Assembly (NCBI RefSeq): GCF_947648125.1
Contig: NZ_CANSMR010000002.1
Coordinates: 1 to 64,000 of the forward strand
Length of the DNA stretch: 64,000 nucleotides
Direction of reading: 5' to 3'
DNA from: an uncultured Bradyrhizobium sp.
Lineage (GTDB): Bacteria; Pseudomonadota; Alphaproteobacteria; Rhizobiales; Xanthobacteraceae
Shown here: positions 26,355 to 35,752 of the stretch, piece by piece
How positions within the stretch are numbered: position 1 is the stretch's first letter
Layout of the letters: each line of letters starts with the position of its first letter
Position numbers and translations under genes: made by a program
The notes under the pieces: model-generated
Told to the model about the DNA's origin: nothing
The model's input: only the letters and a program-made list of their open reading frames with translations
Database searches by the model: none

Positions 26355-27713
26355 TCACTTCCCCTTCGCGGCCTTCGCCTTCAGCTTCGCGGCGCGGTAG
26401 CGCGCGGCGCCGCCTTCGCGGACCGACTGTTCGCTGCGCTCGAGCGCCATCGCGTCGTCGGGAACGTCCTTGGTGATGACCGAGCCCGAGCCGATATAGG
26501 CGCCCTTGCCGATCGTCACCGGCGCGACCAGCGAGGTGTTGGTGCCGACGAAGGCGCCCTCGCCGATCAGCGTCTTGTGCTTGAGGAAACCGTCATAGTT
26601 GCAGGTGATGGTGCCGGCGCCGAGATTGGAATTGGCGCCGACATGGGCATCGCCAACATAGGAGAGATGGTTGACCTTGACGCCGGCCTCGAGCACAGCG
26701 GCCTTGGTCTCGACGAAATTGCCGATCCGCGCGCCGTCGCCGAGCGAGGTGCCGGGCCGCAGCCGCGCATAGGGACCGACCGACACCTTCTTGCCGATGC
26801 GGGCCTCGACGATGTGCGAGAAGGAATGGATCACGGCGCCGTCGTCGATCGAAACGCCCGGTCCGATCACCACGAACGGCTCGATCACAACGTCCTTGCC
26901 GAATTTGGTGTCGGCGGCGAGATAGACCGTCTCGGGCGCGATCAGGGTCACGCCGGCCTCCAGCGCCTGCTTGCGCAGCCGCGCCTGCATCACGGCCTCC
27001 GCCTCGGCGAGCTGTGCCTTGGTGTTGATGCCGCGCACTTCATCTTCGCTGGTTTCGATCACGACGGCCTCCAGTCCCGATTCCCTGATGATGCCGACGG
27101 CATCGGTCAGATAATATTCGCCCTTGGCGTTGGCATTGCCGATCTTCTCGATGATCGCGAGCGCCCTGCTGCCGTCGAACGCCATCACGCCGGCATTGCA
27201 CAGCGTGATCTTGCGCTCTTCAACGCTGGCATCGGCATGCTCGCGGATCGCAACCAGTCTGCCGTTCTCGACCACGAGGCGGCCGTAGCCGGTCGGGTCG
27301 GCGGCGTGGAAGCCGAGCACCGCAAGCGCAGCGCCCTCGCGCAGCGGCGCGCGCATCCGCGCAAAGGTCTCGGCCGAGATCAGCGGCGTGTCGCCGAACG
27401 CGACCAAGAGGTCGTCGGCGCCGCGGGCGAGCGCCTCGCGCGCCGCCAGCACCGCATGCGCCGTACCGAGCCGCTCGCGCTGCACGAAGATCTGCGCGTC
27501 GGGCCGCACCCGGCGCGCCTCGGCGGCGACCGCCTCGTGGTCGGGACCGATCACGACCGCGAGCTGCGAGCCCTCGCCGGCGGCTGCGGCATCGAGCACA
27601 TGTGCCAGCAGCGACTGCCCAGCCACCGGGTGCAACACCTTCGGCAGCGATGAGCGCATCCGCGTGCCCTCACCGGCCGCAAGCACCACTGTCAGGCTCG
27701 ATCGCGCAGTCAT
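26355..27713 (-). CDS. glmU: Bifunctional UDP-N-acetylglucosamine pyrophosphorylase/glucosamine-1-phosphate N-acetyltransferase GlmU
   Basis: 452 residues. N-terminal nucleotidyltransferase with the [20 protein letters not shown] signature, then a left-handed beta-helix acetyltransferase of hexapeptide repeats from about residue 245 (e.g. [30 protein letters not shown]-type and [19 protein letters not shown]). It makes UDP-GlcNAc, following GlmS (18169-19995) and GlmM. The C-terminus is Lys/Ala-rich as in other rhizobial forms. Confidence 0.98.
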   Translation of the reverse strand: MTARSSLTVVLAAGEGTRMRSSLPKVLHPVAGQSLLAHVLDAAAAGEGSQLAVVIGPDHEAVAAEARRVRPDAQIFVQRERLGTAHAVLAAREALARGADDLLVAFGDTPLISAETFARMRAPLREGAALAVLGFHAADPTGYGRLVVENGRLVAIREHADASVEERKITLCNAGVMAFDGSRALAIIEKIGNANAKGEYYLTDAVGIIRESGLEAVVIETSEDEVRGINTKAQLAEAEAVMQARLRKQALEAGVTLIAPETVYLAADTKFGKDVVIEPFVVIGPGVSIDDGAVIHSFSHIVEARIGKKVSVGPYARLRPGTSLGDGARIGNFVETKAAVLEAGVKVNHLSYVGDAHVGANSNLGAGTITCNYDGFLKHKTLIGEGAFVGTNTSLVAPVTIGKGAYIGSGSVITKDVPDDAMALERSEQSVREGGAARYRAAKLKAKAAKGK

Positions 27714-27809
27714 TCGGCATCCTCGACGGTTCGCGCAGTCCGCTGCGCAACTCTTTCTTCGAGGCCGTCTTTAATTGTTTTCCCCGGCAGAAGAAACCGA
27801 TTCGCCTCC

Positions 27810-29261
27810 GTGGCCCCTCAGATTCAAGTTCCCGGTCCATTTCCTGTTAATCTTTGCCTCGTGATTCGGCGGGCCTTGAGGAGGGCCAAGCGGGCTTTGG
27901 CCAAAGATCCCGACAATCTGGCGGCGGATTTCGACACCGAAAGCACCACCGGCTTTTTGGCCGAGGAGGATGCTTTCGATCGCCGCATGCTGTGGCGGCT
28001 CGGCTCGTGGGGCGTGGCTGCGGTCGGCGCCGTCGCCATCGCCGTGATGGCCAACCAGTCGGCGCTGACGCTGCGGCGCGACCAGGTCGCTGCATCTGAT
28101 ATCGCGCGCCAGGCCCAGCAGCTGCAGACGCTGGCGAAGGAGAGCCACAATGAGACGCGCCGGCTGGCATCCGCGATCGATACGCTCAACGGCGACCGCG
28201 ACCGGCTGTATTCGCGCGTCACTACGCTGGAACAGGGCCTCGACTCCGTGACCGGCACGATCGCGAAACAGCCGGTGGCGGCCGTGACGGCACCACCATC
28301 AACCTCGGCAGCGGCGCCTGCTACGCCGCCCGCCTCAGCCAATCCGTCGCCCGCAGTGGCGGCACCAGCCGTTGCCACCGTCGCAACGACGCCGCCTGCC
28401 GCATCGGACAAGCCAGTCGCGACCGACAAGGTGGTGGCATCCATCGACAGCAAGCCGGCACCGGCCGAGAAGCCGGTTGCTGCGGCCGAGAAGCCCTTGG
28501 CGGCCGACAAGAAACCGGCGGCCGCCGCGAGCAGGCCGCAGGTTGCCGCGGAGAAGCCGTCAGCCTCCGAGAGTTCGCCGCCGGTTACGGCCTCCGCCCC
28601 ATCAGTTGCCAGTCCGATGAGCGCCGCTGCCGCGGCCAGCACCGAGGAAGCAAAAGCCGCCGCGCCGGTCGCGGACAAGCCGCTGATGGCATCGCGCGAT
28701 CCCGCGCAGAACAAGGCAACCGAAGCGGCCAAGCCGCCGACCGCGAGCGATGTCAACGCCGCGCCGATCCCGCCGCTGGTGATCACCCCCGATCCGGACT
28801 CCGAAGTTGAAGAGGATGCGCCGAAGGCGCAGATCCAGCGCACCGAGTTCGGCGTCGATCTCGGCACGGCAAATTCGGTCAACGGGCTGCGCGCGCTGTG
28901 GCGCGGCCTCTTGAAGTCGAAGGCCAACGCGCCGCTGGCTGCGCTGCGGCCGATCATCGTCATCAAGGAGAACAGCAACGGGCTCGGCATGCAGTTGCGC
29001 CTGGTCGCCGGACCGCTGAACGACGCCGGGACCGCCGCCAAGATTTGCGCCGGTCTCAGCCTGGTGCAGCGGACCTGCGAGACGGCGATCTATGACGGCC
29101 AGCGGCTGGCCCTGAACGAGCCGCCTGCCGGCAGCAAGCCGCCGCAGCCGCATCGGCGGGTCGCGCCGAGGCGCACCGTCGCACCGCCGCAGCCGGTTGC
29201 TGAGGAAAAGAAGCCGGAAGGAACGACGATCTCCTCGATGTTTCGGCGAAACAGCCAATAA
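27810..29261 (+). CDS. Single-pass membrane protein with coiled coil, Ala/Pro-rich linker and SPOR-like domain
   Basis: A 483-residue protein: cytoplasmic N-terminus, one membrane segment (WGVAAVGAVAIAVMANQ, about residue 68), a short coiled coil (about 90-150), a long Ala/Pro/Lys linker (about 155-345), and a C-terminal domain resembling SPOR (EFGVDLGTANSVNGLRALW, MQLRLVAGPLNDAGTAAKIC). SPOR domains bind denuded septal peptidoglycan, which would place the protein in the envelope near division sites. The start is uncertain: GTG 27810 is used; GTG 27861 is another option. Confidence 0.7.
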   Translation: MAPQIQVPGPFPVNLCLVIRRALRRAKRALAKDPDNLAADFDTESTTGFLAEEDAFDRRMLWRLGSWGVAAVGAVAIAVMANQSALTLRRDQVAASDIARQAQQLQTLAKESHNETRRLASAIDTLNGDRDRLYSRVTTLEQGLDSVTGTIAKQPVAAVTAPPSTSAAAPATPPASANPSPAVAAPAVATVATTPPAASDKPVATDKVVASIDSKPAPAEKPVAAAEKPLAADKKPAAAASRPQVAAEKPSASESSPPVTASAPSVASPMSAAAAASTEEAKAAAPVADKPLMASRDPAQNKATEAAKPPTASDVNAAPIPPLVITPDPDSEVEEDAPKAQIQRTEFGVDLGTANSVNGLRALWRGLLKSKANAPLAALRPIIVIKENSNGLGMQLRLVAGPLNDAGTAAKICAGLSLVQRTCETAIYDGQRLALNEPPAGSKPPQPHRRVAPRRTVAPPQPVAEEKKPEGTTISSMFRRNSQ

Positions 29262-29356
29262 TCATGTCCGGCAAGGGATTGCGGCCAAATTCTCAACCGA
29301 TTTCGCTGCTTTGACCGAGCCTTGTCCGAAACCCCGTTCCCGACCATAGTGCCGCG

Positions 29357-29737
29357 ATGACAAAACCTCCGTTCCGCCTTTCCCCCTATCAGGTCCAGTT
29401 CCTGATGGTCGTGGGCTTCGTCACCGTCGGTTACGCGCTGTACGTGCGCTATCTGGCGATCGAATTCTCGCCCGTTGCCCTGGCCTGCGACGCCGGCACA
29501 CAAACCATGCTCTGCAAGGCCCGCGCGCTGTCGACCGTGCTGTTCAAGAACTCGGTGTTCGGGATCACCGCGCTGGTGATTGCGGTGCTGAACCTGACGC
29601 GGCCGTCGATCGTGCTGCTCACCGTCGGCTTGATCGCAGCCGGGCTCGGGATCGTGCTCTACAACGTGGTGCTGTCGGGGCTCGCGATCGGGCTGTTCAT
29701 CATGGGTTTTGCGCGGCCCGCGCCCGCCACAGCGTAG
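29357..29737 (+). CDS. Small integral membrane protein, unknown
   Basis: A 126-residue protein with about four membrane segments (VQFLMVVGFVTVGYALYV; FGITALVIAVLNL; IVLLTVGLIAAGLGIVLYN; LSGLAIGLFIMGF) and two cysteines in an extramembrane loop (CDAGTQTMLCKA). Its last 38 bases overlap the 3' end of the convergent ndvC gene. Function unknown. Confidence 0.72.
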   Translation: MTKPPFRLSPYQVQFLMVVGFVTVGYALYVRYLAIEFSPVALACDAGTQTMLCKARALSTVLFKNSVFGITALVIAVLNLTRPSIVLLTVGLIAAGLGIVLYNVVLSGLAIGLFIMGFARPAPATA

Positions 29738-31325
29738 CGGCGAGCAAGAGGTACATCACGCAGGTCCAGTCCGACTGCCAATTGATCGTGCCCTCGCTGT
29801 AGATCGTGAACAGCGCGGCGATCGCGAGCAGGCCGGCGAACACGGATTCCGCGAGCGGCCGGATGCCTTCCTTCGGGCGATTGAGCATGGTCAGCAGCGC
29901 GAACGGCACCACCGCCATGGTAAGCGAGGCATAGGGGAAATCGCGGTAGCGCGGATCGAAGGCGAAGCCGAGCGCGGTTTCGGCTGCGATCACCGTGGTG
30001 ATGACCAGCACGATCGCCAGCAACGCGCCGATCGCACCCTTGCCGCGATAGTCGCGCGGCCCGGCCAGTTCCAGGAAGGTCGGCAGCGAGCGCCCGGCGA
30101 TCAGCGCATGCGCGGTCAGCAGGGGCGATGCGATCGCGGCCGCCAGCAGCACGCTCCAATGCAGCCAGCCGCCGACGCCGTAGCTCTCGTAATACACCTT
30201 GTCGCCGGCGATCCCGAGCAGCGTCCCCGCCGTCGTCGCTGAAATGGCGACCGCGATCCAGGCCGACGGTCGCGGCGTCCAGGGCCGGCGGCGCAGCGTC
30301 AGCCAGGCCGCGAGGAAGGTGGCGATCGAGAGCGCCATACCGCCCGCCATCTGCAGCTTCCAGGTGGGATAATTGCTGATCGCAACGCCGGGCGGGTACT
30401 TCACCTGCCGCTTGACCGCATCGAACAGGCCCCAATTGCCGCCGACGGTGCCCTCGAGCTTGCGCTTCCAGGGCTGGTCATAGGCCTCGATCAGGTTGAC
30501 GCGAAAACCCTCGCGCTTGGCGAGGTCGAGGATCTCGGACACCACCCGCGCCTGGTTGGTGCGTGACGGCAATGCGCCCTCCCGCATCCGTCCGGCGCTC
30601 GGCCAGCCGGTCTCGCCGATCAGGATCTCCTTGCCCGGGAACGTCACCGCCATCCGCTTGCGGATATCGTCGACATGCGCCGCGGCGTACTTCGCCTTGA
30701 CCGGGATGTCCTCCCAATACGGCAGGATGTGAATGGTGACGAAATCGACCGCGTCGTAGATCTCGCGGTTCTTCAGCCAGTATTCCCAGACGTCGGCATA
30801 GGTGACGGGGAGATTGCCCGCCGCGGCCTTCACCGCGCGGATGTTGCCGGCAAGATCGGTGGCGGTCATCTCGCCGCGCAGCAGCACCTCGTTGCCGACG
30901 ATCAGCGAGGTGACGACACCGGGATATTCCTTGGCGAGCCGGACCGCGATCGCGATCTGCTGCAAATTCTTGAAGCGGTTGCTGCTGAGCCAGATGCCCT
31001 GCATCACCTTCAGCCCGACCTTGGCCGCCACGCCGGGCACCTGGTCGAGGCCGTTCTCGATCGAATAGGTGCGCACGCAGTCGGTGACCTTGGCGAGATC
31101 GGCGAGGTCCTGTTCGATCTGCTCGACCGGAATCTGCGTGGTCGGATCGAGCGGCGTCTGGGCGCCGCGGAACGGCGTGTAGGACACGCATTGCAGCTTT
31201 GCGGCAGGATCAATCGGCGCACGCGCGAGAGTAATCGGCGTGGCGAGCCACCACCACACAGATGCAATCACAGCGAGCGAGATCAGGAGAAGCGCCAGCG
31301 GCGTACGAAGCGAAATCGGTTCCAT
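29700..31325 (-). CDS. ndvC: NdvC-like membrane protein with GH17 domain, cyclic beta-(1,3)(1,6)-glucan synthesis
   Basis: 541 residues. After an N-terminal membrane segment, a GH17-like domain spans about 45-320 with both catalytic glutamates visible: Glu146 in LIVGNEVLLRG and Glu238 in EILIGETGWPS. About six further membrane segments follow. In Bradyrhizobium japonicum, ndvC encodes a membrane protein of about this size with similarity to yeast GH17 beta-glucosyltransferases and is needed for the beta-1,6 linkages of the periplasmic glucan. A GGAGG directly abuts the ATG, which is unusually tight spacing. It is divergent from the ndvD-ndvB pair. Confidence 0.88.
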   Translation of the reverse strand: MEPISLRTPLALLLISLAVIASVWWWLATPITLARAPIDPAAKLQCVSYTPFRGAQTPLDPTTQIPVEQIEQDLADLAKVTDCVRTYSIENGLDQVPGVAAKVGLKVMQGIWLSSNRFKNLQQIAIAVRLAKEYPGVVTSLIVGNEVLLRGEMTATDLAGNIRAVKAAAGNLPVTYADVWEYWLKNREIYDAVDFVTIHILPYWEDIPVKAKYAAAHVDDIRKRMAVTFPGKEILIGETGWPSAGRMREGALPSRTNQARVVSEILDLAKREGFRVNLIEAYDQPWKRKLEGTVGGNWGLFDAVKRQVKYPPGVAISNYPTWKLQMAGGMALSIATFLAAWLTLRRRPWTPRPSAWIAVAISATTAGTLLGIAGDKVYYESYGVGGWLHWSVLLAAAIASPLLTAHALIAGRSLPTFLELAGPRDYRGKGAIGALLAIVLVITTVIAAETALGFAFDPRYRDFPYASLTMAVVPFALLTMLNRPKEGIRPLAESVFAGLLAIAALFTIYSEGTINWQSDWTCVMYLLLAATLWRARAAQNP

Positions 31326-31569
31326 CCTCCGGGGGACCGTCGAATTAGCCGGTCACAGCCCGTCTGCCAAGTCCAGGAATCGGTCAATACCATGGTTGTC
31401 CTGCGACAGTTTTGCGCTGGGTCGATAAAGTTGTGAGTTTGCTGGACAAAATACCAAATTCCAGTCATGGGATTCCGCCAGAGTCTCCGCCGCACTGGAG
31501 ACCTATTTGGACGGCATCACGCGAGCCGTTAGGATGATCCCGCAGGGGCCGGAACATATCGGGGAATGC

Positions 31570-32181
31570 ATGCGTCGACGGCTGCTTGAGTTGAAGAACA
31601 CTGCTTTGCGCCATCTTGCCGTAACAGGCCTCGTCACAGCGCTCGCGCTCCTGAATGGAGCCGGCGGCGCGTTCGCCCAGAGCGGCACGCCGAATCCGCC
31701 TGATCAGGCCAAACAGCAGCCTGGACAGGCTGACGCCAATGCCAACGCCGTGCGGGAGGCCAACCAGCGCAAGGTCGAGGAATTCGTCGAGGCCCAGCAG
31801 GCCATCAACGGCCCGGCCGGCAACCCGGAATGCGTCTGGCTCGGCCGCCGCGTGGTCCGCCTGATGTGGAACGACGACCTCGATACCGCGTTCCGCCACC
31901 TTGACCTCTATGACCGGTTCGGCTGCCCCGGCGGCCACGTCCAGGCCGCCTTTCGCTGCCTGACCCGGTTCGGCGCCCAGATCGACGACAAGGTGCGCGG
32001 CAGCCTCGACGGCCGCATCCACGCCTGCTGGATCAACCCGGGGGCCCAGCCGCAGGCCGCGGCAGCCGCCGCCGCGCCCACCCCGGCGCCGTCGGCGGCC
32101 GGCAATGCCGCGCCTGCGCCGGCCGCCTCGCCCTCGCCTGCGCCGACCCCGTCGGCGACACCGGCGCCGGCATCGAAATAA
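31570..32181 (+). CDS. ndvD: NdvD-like exported protein of the cyclic glucan locus
   Basis: A 203-residue protein with a signal peptide (core TGLVTALALLNGAGG, AQS cleavage region), a central domain of about 100 residues (NPECVWLGRRVVRLMWNDDL, DLYDRFGCPGGHVQAAFRC) with paired cysteines, and an Ala/Pro tail. In B. japonicum a third gene, ndvD, lies between ndvB and ndvC and is required for beta-glucan synthesis; position and size fit. The ATG at 31570 has a GGGGAA ribosome-binding site and gives a clean signal peptide; upstream starts at 31507 (TTG) and 31534 exist. Symbol assigned mainly by position. Confidence 0.78.
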   Translation: MRRRLLELKNTALRHLAVTGLVTALALLNGAGGAFAQSGTPNPPDQAKQQPGQADANANAVREANQRKVEEFVEAQQAINGPAGNPECVWLGRRVVRLMWNDDLDTAFRHLDLYDRFGCPGGHVQAAFRCLTRFGAQIDDKVRGSLDGRIHACWINPGAQPQAAAAAAAPTPAPSAAGNAAPAPAASPSPAPTPSATPAPASK

Positions 32182-32203
32182 CCGCGTCGCTCGATCGGAT
32201 CCG

Positions 32204-32223
32204 GCCGCGATTTTTTTCGCGGC
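32204..32223 (+). other. Hairpin after ndvD
   Basis: Inverted repeat GCCGCGA/TCGCGGC with a six-T loop, 22 bp after the ndvD stop. The T residues are in the loop rather than after the stem, so it is not a classical terminator. It may protect the 3' end or be incidental. A second inverted repeat (GGCGGAG/CTCCGCC, 32280-32303) lies 72 bp before ndvB. Confidence 0.35.
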
Positions 32224-32374
32224 TGGAACGGCTTGCGCCCTTAAAACGCCATCGCGGCACACCAGTTGTTAAATCGGATGGCGGAGATATCTTTCCCTCC
32301 GCCGCTATGTTGGTCGAACCCAGGGGACGGGTTCGCTTAGTCCTCAATCTCAGGCCCCGTATGGTTTAACCGCG

Positions 32375-35203
32375 ATGCGCGCCGTCGTCGCCGTCCTGTT
32401 GCTTGTCACCGCCGCCCACGCCGCCCTGTGGGGTCTCTTCCAGGAGAAGCAGTCGGCGCCCGATTTCCGTGGCACATTGCCGAGCCTGTCCTACGCCCCG
32501 TTCGAGTCCGGCCACTCCGTCGCCGACATTGCCGCCGACACCGAGAAGGTGCGCACCGATCTGCGAAAGCTGTCGACGCTCACAAAAGCCGTCCGCCTCT
32601 ATTCGTCGACCGAAGGCAACGAGCTGGTGCCGCCGGTCGCCGCCGAGTTCGGCATGAAGGTCACGGTCGGCGCCTGGATCGACAAGGACGCCAACCGCAA
32701 CAATCGCGAGCTCGAAGCCGCGATCAACCTGGCCAAGCGCAACAGCAACGTCATCGGCATCGTGGTCGGCAACGAAACCGTGTTCCGCGGCGAGCAGGTC
32801 CCGCTGGAAAACCTCGGCTCGGTTCCGGAGATCGGAGTGCCGCCTGAGGAGTCCGAACGGATCCTCCGCGAGGAGGCGCAGCGCCTGCACGACGCGGAAA
32901 CGCAGCCTGAGGACAAGCGGGCCGAAGCCGTCAAATGGGCGATCGCCGAAAGCAACGTGCATCGCCTGATCAAGGTGATCCAGCGTGTCAAGAAGTCGGT
33001 CAGCGTTCCCGTTACGACCGGCGAAATCTGGAACATCTGGCGCGACCATCCGCAGCTCGCCAATTCATCTGATTTCATCGCCGCGCACGTGCTGCCGTAC
33101 TGGGAAAACTTCACCGACAAGCAGGCGGTGGATCAGGCGGTCGACCGCTACAATTTGTTGCGCGACTCGTTCCCCGGCAAGCGCATCCTGATCGCCGAAT
33201 TCGGCTGGCCGAGCCAGGGCTACAATCTGCGCAGCGCCGAACCCGGTCCGTTCCAGCAAGCCACCGTGCTGCGCAACTTTGTCGCGCGCGCCGAAGCCAT
33301 CGGCATGGACTACAACATCGTCGAAGCCATCGATCAGCCGTGGAAATTCTTTGAAGGCGGCGTCGGTCCCTACTGGGGCATCCTCAATGCCGACCGCGAG
33401 GCGAAGTTCGCCTGGACCGGCCCGGTCACCGATCTGAACTACTGGAAGATCGCGGTCGTCGCGGTGCTGGTCGGCCTCTTCATGTCGCTGCCGATCCTGC
33501 GGCTGGACCAGCCGACCGTGATGCAGGCGCTGCTGCTGTCGGCCGCAGCCAACGGCGTCGGCGCCTGGGTGGCAACCGTCTTTTCGTACTGGACCACGCA
33601 CTACTTCGTCTGGGGTTCGGCCTTCGCGCTCAGCCTGGGCCTCGTGCTGCTGGTTCCGCTGGTCCTGATCGCGATGGCGCGGATCGAGGAGATCGCAGCG
33701 GTCGCATTCGGCCGCGGCCCGCGCCGGCTGATCGGCAAGAGCGAACCGCTCGCGCCGGCCACGATGGGCGAGAATGTGACGTTCCCGAAAGTCTCGATCC
33801 ACATCCCGGCCTATTTCGAACCGGTCGAGATGCTGAAGCAGACGCTCGATGCAGTGTCGCGGCTCGACTATCCGAATTTCGAATGCGTCTGCATCATCAA
33901 CAACACGCCCGATCCCGACTTCTGGCGGCCGATCCAGGATCACTGCCGCATGCTCGGCGAGCGCTTCAAGTTCATCAACGCCGAGAAGGTGCAGGGCTTC
34001 AAGGCCGGCGCGCTGCGGATTGCGATGGAGCGAACCGCCGCGGACGCCGAGATCATCGGCATCATCGACGCCGATTATGTCGTGCATCCGGACTGGCTCA
34101 AGGACCTCGTGCCGGCCTTCGCCGATCCGCGCGTCGGCCTCGTGCAGGCGCCGCAGGAGCATCGCGACGGCGACCGCTCGCTGATGCACTACATCATGAA
34201 CGGCGAATATGCCGGGTTCTTCGACATCGGCATGGTCCAGCGCAACGAGTTCAACGCCATCATCGTGCACGGCACGATGTGCCTGATCCGCCGCGCCGCG
34301 ATGGACAAGGCCGGCGGCTGGTCCTCCGACACGATCTGCGAGGACACCGATCTTGGTCTCTCGATCCAGCAGCAGGGCTGGCTCACCCACTACACCAATG
34401 TGCGTTACGGCGAAGGCCTGCTGCCCGACACCTATGAGGCCTTCAAGAAGCAGCGCCACCGCTGGGCCTATGGCGGCTTCCAGATCGTCAAGAAGCACTG
34501 GCGGCGCTTCCTGCCTGGCGCCAGCCGCCTGACGCCCGACCAGCGCCGCGAATTCTCGCTCGGCTGGCTCAACTGGCTAGGGGCCGAAAGCCTCGGCGTC
34601 GTGGTCGCGATCCTCAATCTGATCTGGGTGCCGATCGTCGCCTTCGCCGACATCGCGATCCCCGACAAGATCCTGACGCTGCCGATCATCGCCTCCTTCA
34701 TCGTCTCGCTGATGCACTTCGTGGTGCTCTACCGGCTGCGGGTGAACATCAAGGCGGCCCAGATGCTGGGCGCCATGATCGCGGCGATGAGCGTGCAATG
34801 GACGGTGTCGCGCGCAGTCGCGCAGGGGCTGATCACCGAGCATCTCGCCTTCGCCCGCACCTCGAAGGGCGGCCTGTCGCGGATGTCGATCGAATTCCAG
34901 GCGTTCTGGGAGGCCGTGATCGGCGTGCTACTGCTGGTCGGCGCCATCGTGCTGGTCGTCACCAACGGCTACAAGCAGGTGCGCGAGATCTACATCTTCG
35001 CCGGCGTGCTGGTGCTGCAAAGCCTGCCATTCCTTGCCGCGGTCTCCATCGCGATCCTGGAGAATTCGCGGATCAACGAGTTCGCGTTCTGGCGCAACAG
35101 CGCGATCCGGACCGCGGAACTGATCGGGCTGCGCCCGGTCAGCCTGCCCTCGGTCGCCGCCCCGTCGCAGCCGGTCGGATCGGAAATCCGCCACGACAGC
35201 TGA
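32375..35203 (+). CDS. ndvB: NdvB-like beta-glucan synthase: GH17 domain fused to a GT2 synthase
   Basis: 942 residues. An N-terminal anchor is followed by a GH17-like domain (about 35-345) with Glu134 (VVGNETVF) and Glu275 (IAEFGWPSQG), then membrane segments (about 355-435). A processive GT2 domain (about 470-710) has DxD Asp565/Asp567 (IIDADYV), EDTDLG at 656-660 and QRHRW at 693-697; more membrane segments follow to about 900. Size agrees with the roughly 102-kDa B. japonicum NdvB that polymerises cyclic beta-(1,3)(1,6)-glucan from UDP-glucose. The product functions in low-osmolarity adaptation and symbiosis. Unlike Rhizobium beta-1,2-glucan synthases it has no GH94 region. Confidence 0.9.
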   Translation: MRAVVAVLLLVTAAHAALWGLFQEKQSAPDFRGTLPSLSYAPFESGHSVADIAADTEKVRTDLRKLSTLTKAVRLYSSTEGNELVPPVAAEFGMKVTVGAWIDKDANRNNRELEAAINLAKRNSNVIGIVVGNETVFRGEQVPLENLGSVPEIGVPPEESERILREEAQRLHDAETQPEDKRAEAVKWAIAESNVHRLIKVIQRVKKSVSVPVTTGEIWNIWRDHPQLANSSDFIAAHVLPYWENFTDKQAVDQAVDRYNLLRDSFPGKRILIAEFGWPSQGYNLRSAEPGPFQQATVLRNFVARAEAIGMDYNIVEAIDQPWKFFEGGVGPYWGILNADREAKFAWTGPVTDLNYWKIAVVAVLVGLFMSLPILRLDQPTVMQALLLSAAANGVGAWVATVFSYWTTHYFVWGSAFALSLGLVLLVPLVLIAMARIEEIAAVAFGRGPRRLIGKSEPLAPATMGENVTFPKVSIHIPAYFEPVEMLKQTLDAVSRLDYPNFECVCIINNTPDPDFWRPIQDHCRMLGERFKFINAEKVQGFKAGALRIAMERTAADAEIIGIIDADYVVHPDWLKDLVPAFADPRVGLVQAPQEHRDGDRSLMHYIMNGEYAGFFDIGMVQRNEFNAIIVHGTMCLIRRAAMDKAGGWSSDTICEDTDLGLSIQQQGWLTHYTNVRYGEGLLPDTYEAFKKQRHRWAYGGFQIVKKHWRRFLPGASRLTPDQRREFSLGWLNWLGAESLGVVVAILNLIWVPIVAFADIAIPDKILTLPIIASFIVSLMHFVVLYRLRVNIKAAQMLGAMIAAMSVQWTVSRAVAQGLITEHLAFARTSKGGLSRMSIEFQAFWEAVIGVLLLVGAIVLVVTNGYKQVREIYIFAGVLVLQSLPFLAAVSIAILENSRINEFAFWRNSAIRTAELIGLRPVSLPSVAAPSQPVGSEIRHDS

Positions 35204-35380
35204 CTAACTTCAAGAAACCGGCCTAACCTGAGGCACCGGAACGGCAAATCCGCCCTCACGGTACACAATTGACCGCCCCTCGGCTATTGACCCGATGGGC
35301 CCTGCCCCCTACACAGCGCGGGCTGGAGCATGATCCGGAGCGGTGCGAAGCCTGCGTCCGGATCCGATGTTCAGGTGAGT
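35204..35380. other. Intergenic region upstream of tRNA-Lys
   Basis: Contains the tRNA promoter and, at about 35328-35375, a GAGCATGATCCGGA...TCCGGATC stretch that resembles a degenerate copy of a dispersed inverted repeat known from these genomes. No gene seen. Confidence 0.4.
35287..35315 (+). promoter_or_regulatory. Sigma70-type promoter for tRNA-Lys
   Basis: TTGACC at 35287-35292, a 17-bp gap, and TACACA at 35310-35315, about 65 bp before the mature tRNA. The GC-rich sequence after the -10 box is compatible with a stringently controlled stable-RNA promoter. Confidence 0.5.
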
Positions 35381-35456
35381 GAGCGCGTAGCTCAGGCGGT
35401 AGAGCACGTGACTTTTAATCATGGGGTCGAGGGTTCGAGTCCCTCCGCGCTCACCA
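35381..35456 (+). tRNA. tRNA-Lys (anticodon UUU)
   Basis: A 76-base cloverleaf. Acceptor GAGCGCG pairs with CGCGCTC and is followed by A-CCA, which is encoded. D stem GCTC/GAGC. Anticodon stem CGTGA/TCATG around loop CTTTTAA, giving anticodon TTT at 35414-35416. T arm has GGTTCGAGTCC. No integrase or attachment-site duplication was seen next to it. Confidence 0.97.
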
Positions 35457-35752
35457 ATTCCCCAGACTTCCGAGCTGTTTCAGAGGCTTCCCGCAGCAAC
35501 ATCCATTTGCCGTTGGTGCCGCACGTCATTTAAGCGCGGCGAGGGATGGCGATAGCTCGGCCTCATCCTGGAAGTAGCGTTTCACCAACTACGGTCCCCG
35601 AGAACTTTCCCGTTAGGCTTAGGCAGCTTGAGTTGGTCTCGCTGAGCACAGAGGCCGGCAATCTTGTCGAGCATCCGTTCAAGCAGCGCTTCGGTCGCGG
35701 CCGTTGGCCATCCCTCTTTCCATGTGCAAAATGCGATACCAGGAGCTAGCAC
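35457..35752. other. Region between tRNA-Lys and the secreted-protein gene
   Basis: About 296 bp with no confident gene. On the minus strand a frame reads coherently for some 50 residues (PGIAFCTWKEGWPTAATEAL, then LERMLDKIAGLCAQRDQL), but it begins inside the neighbouring opposite-strand gene and has no ribosome-binding site. It may be a gene remnant. Confidence 0.35.

Noticed and set aside
35381-35456. tRNA-Lys as an integration site for a mobile element
   Set aside because: No integrase gene and no duplicated tRNA 3' end were found within the following few kilobases.
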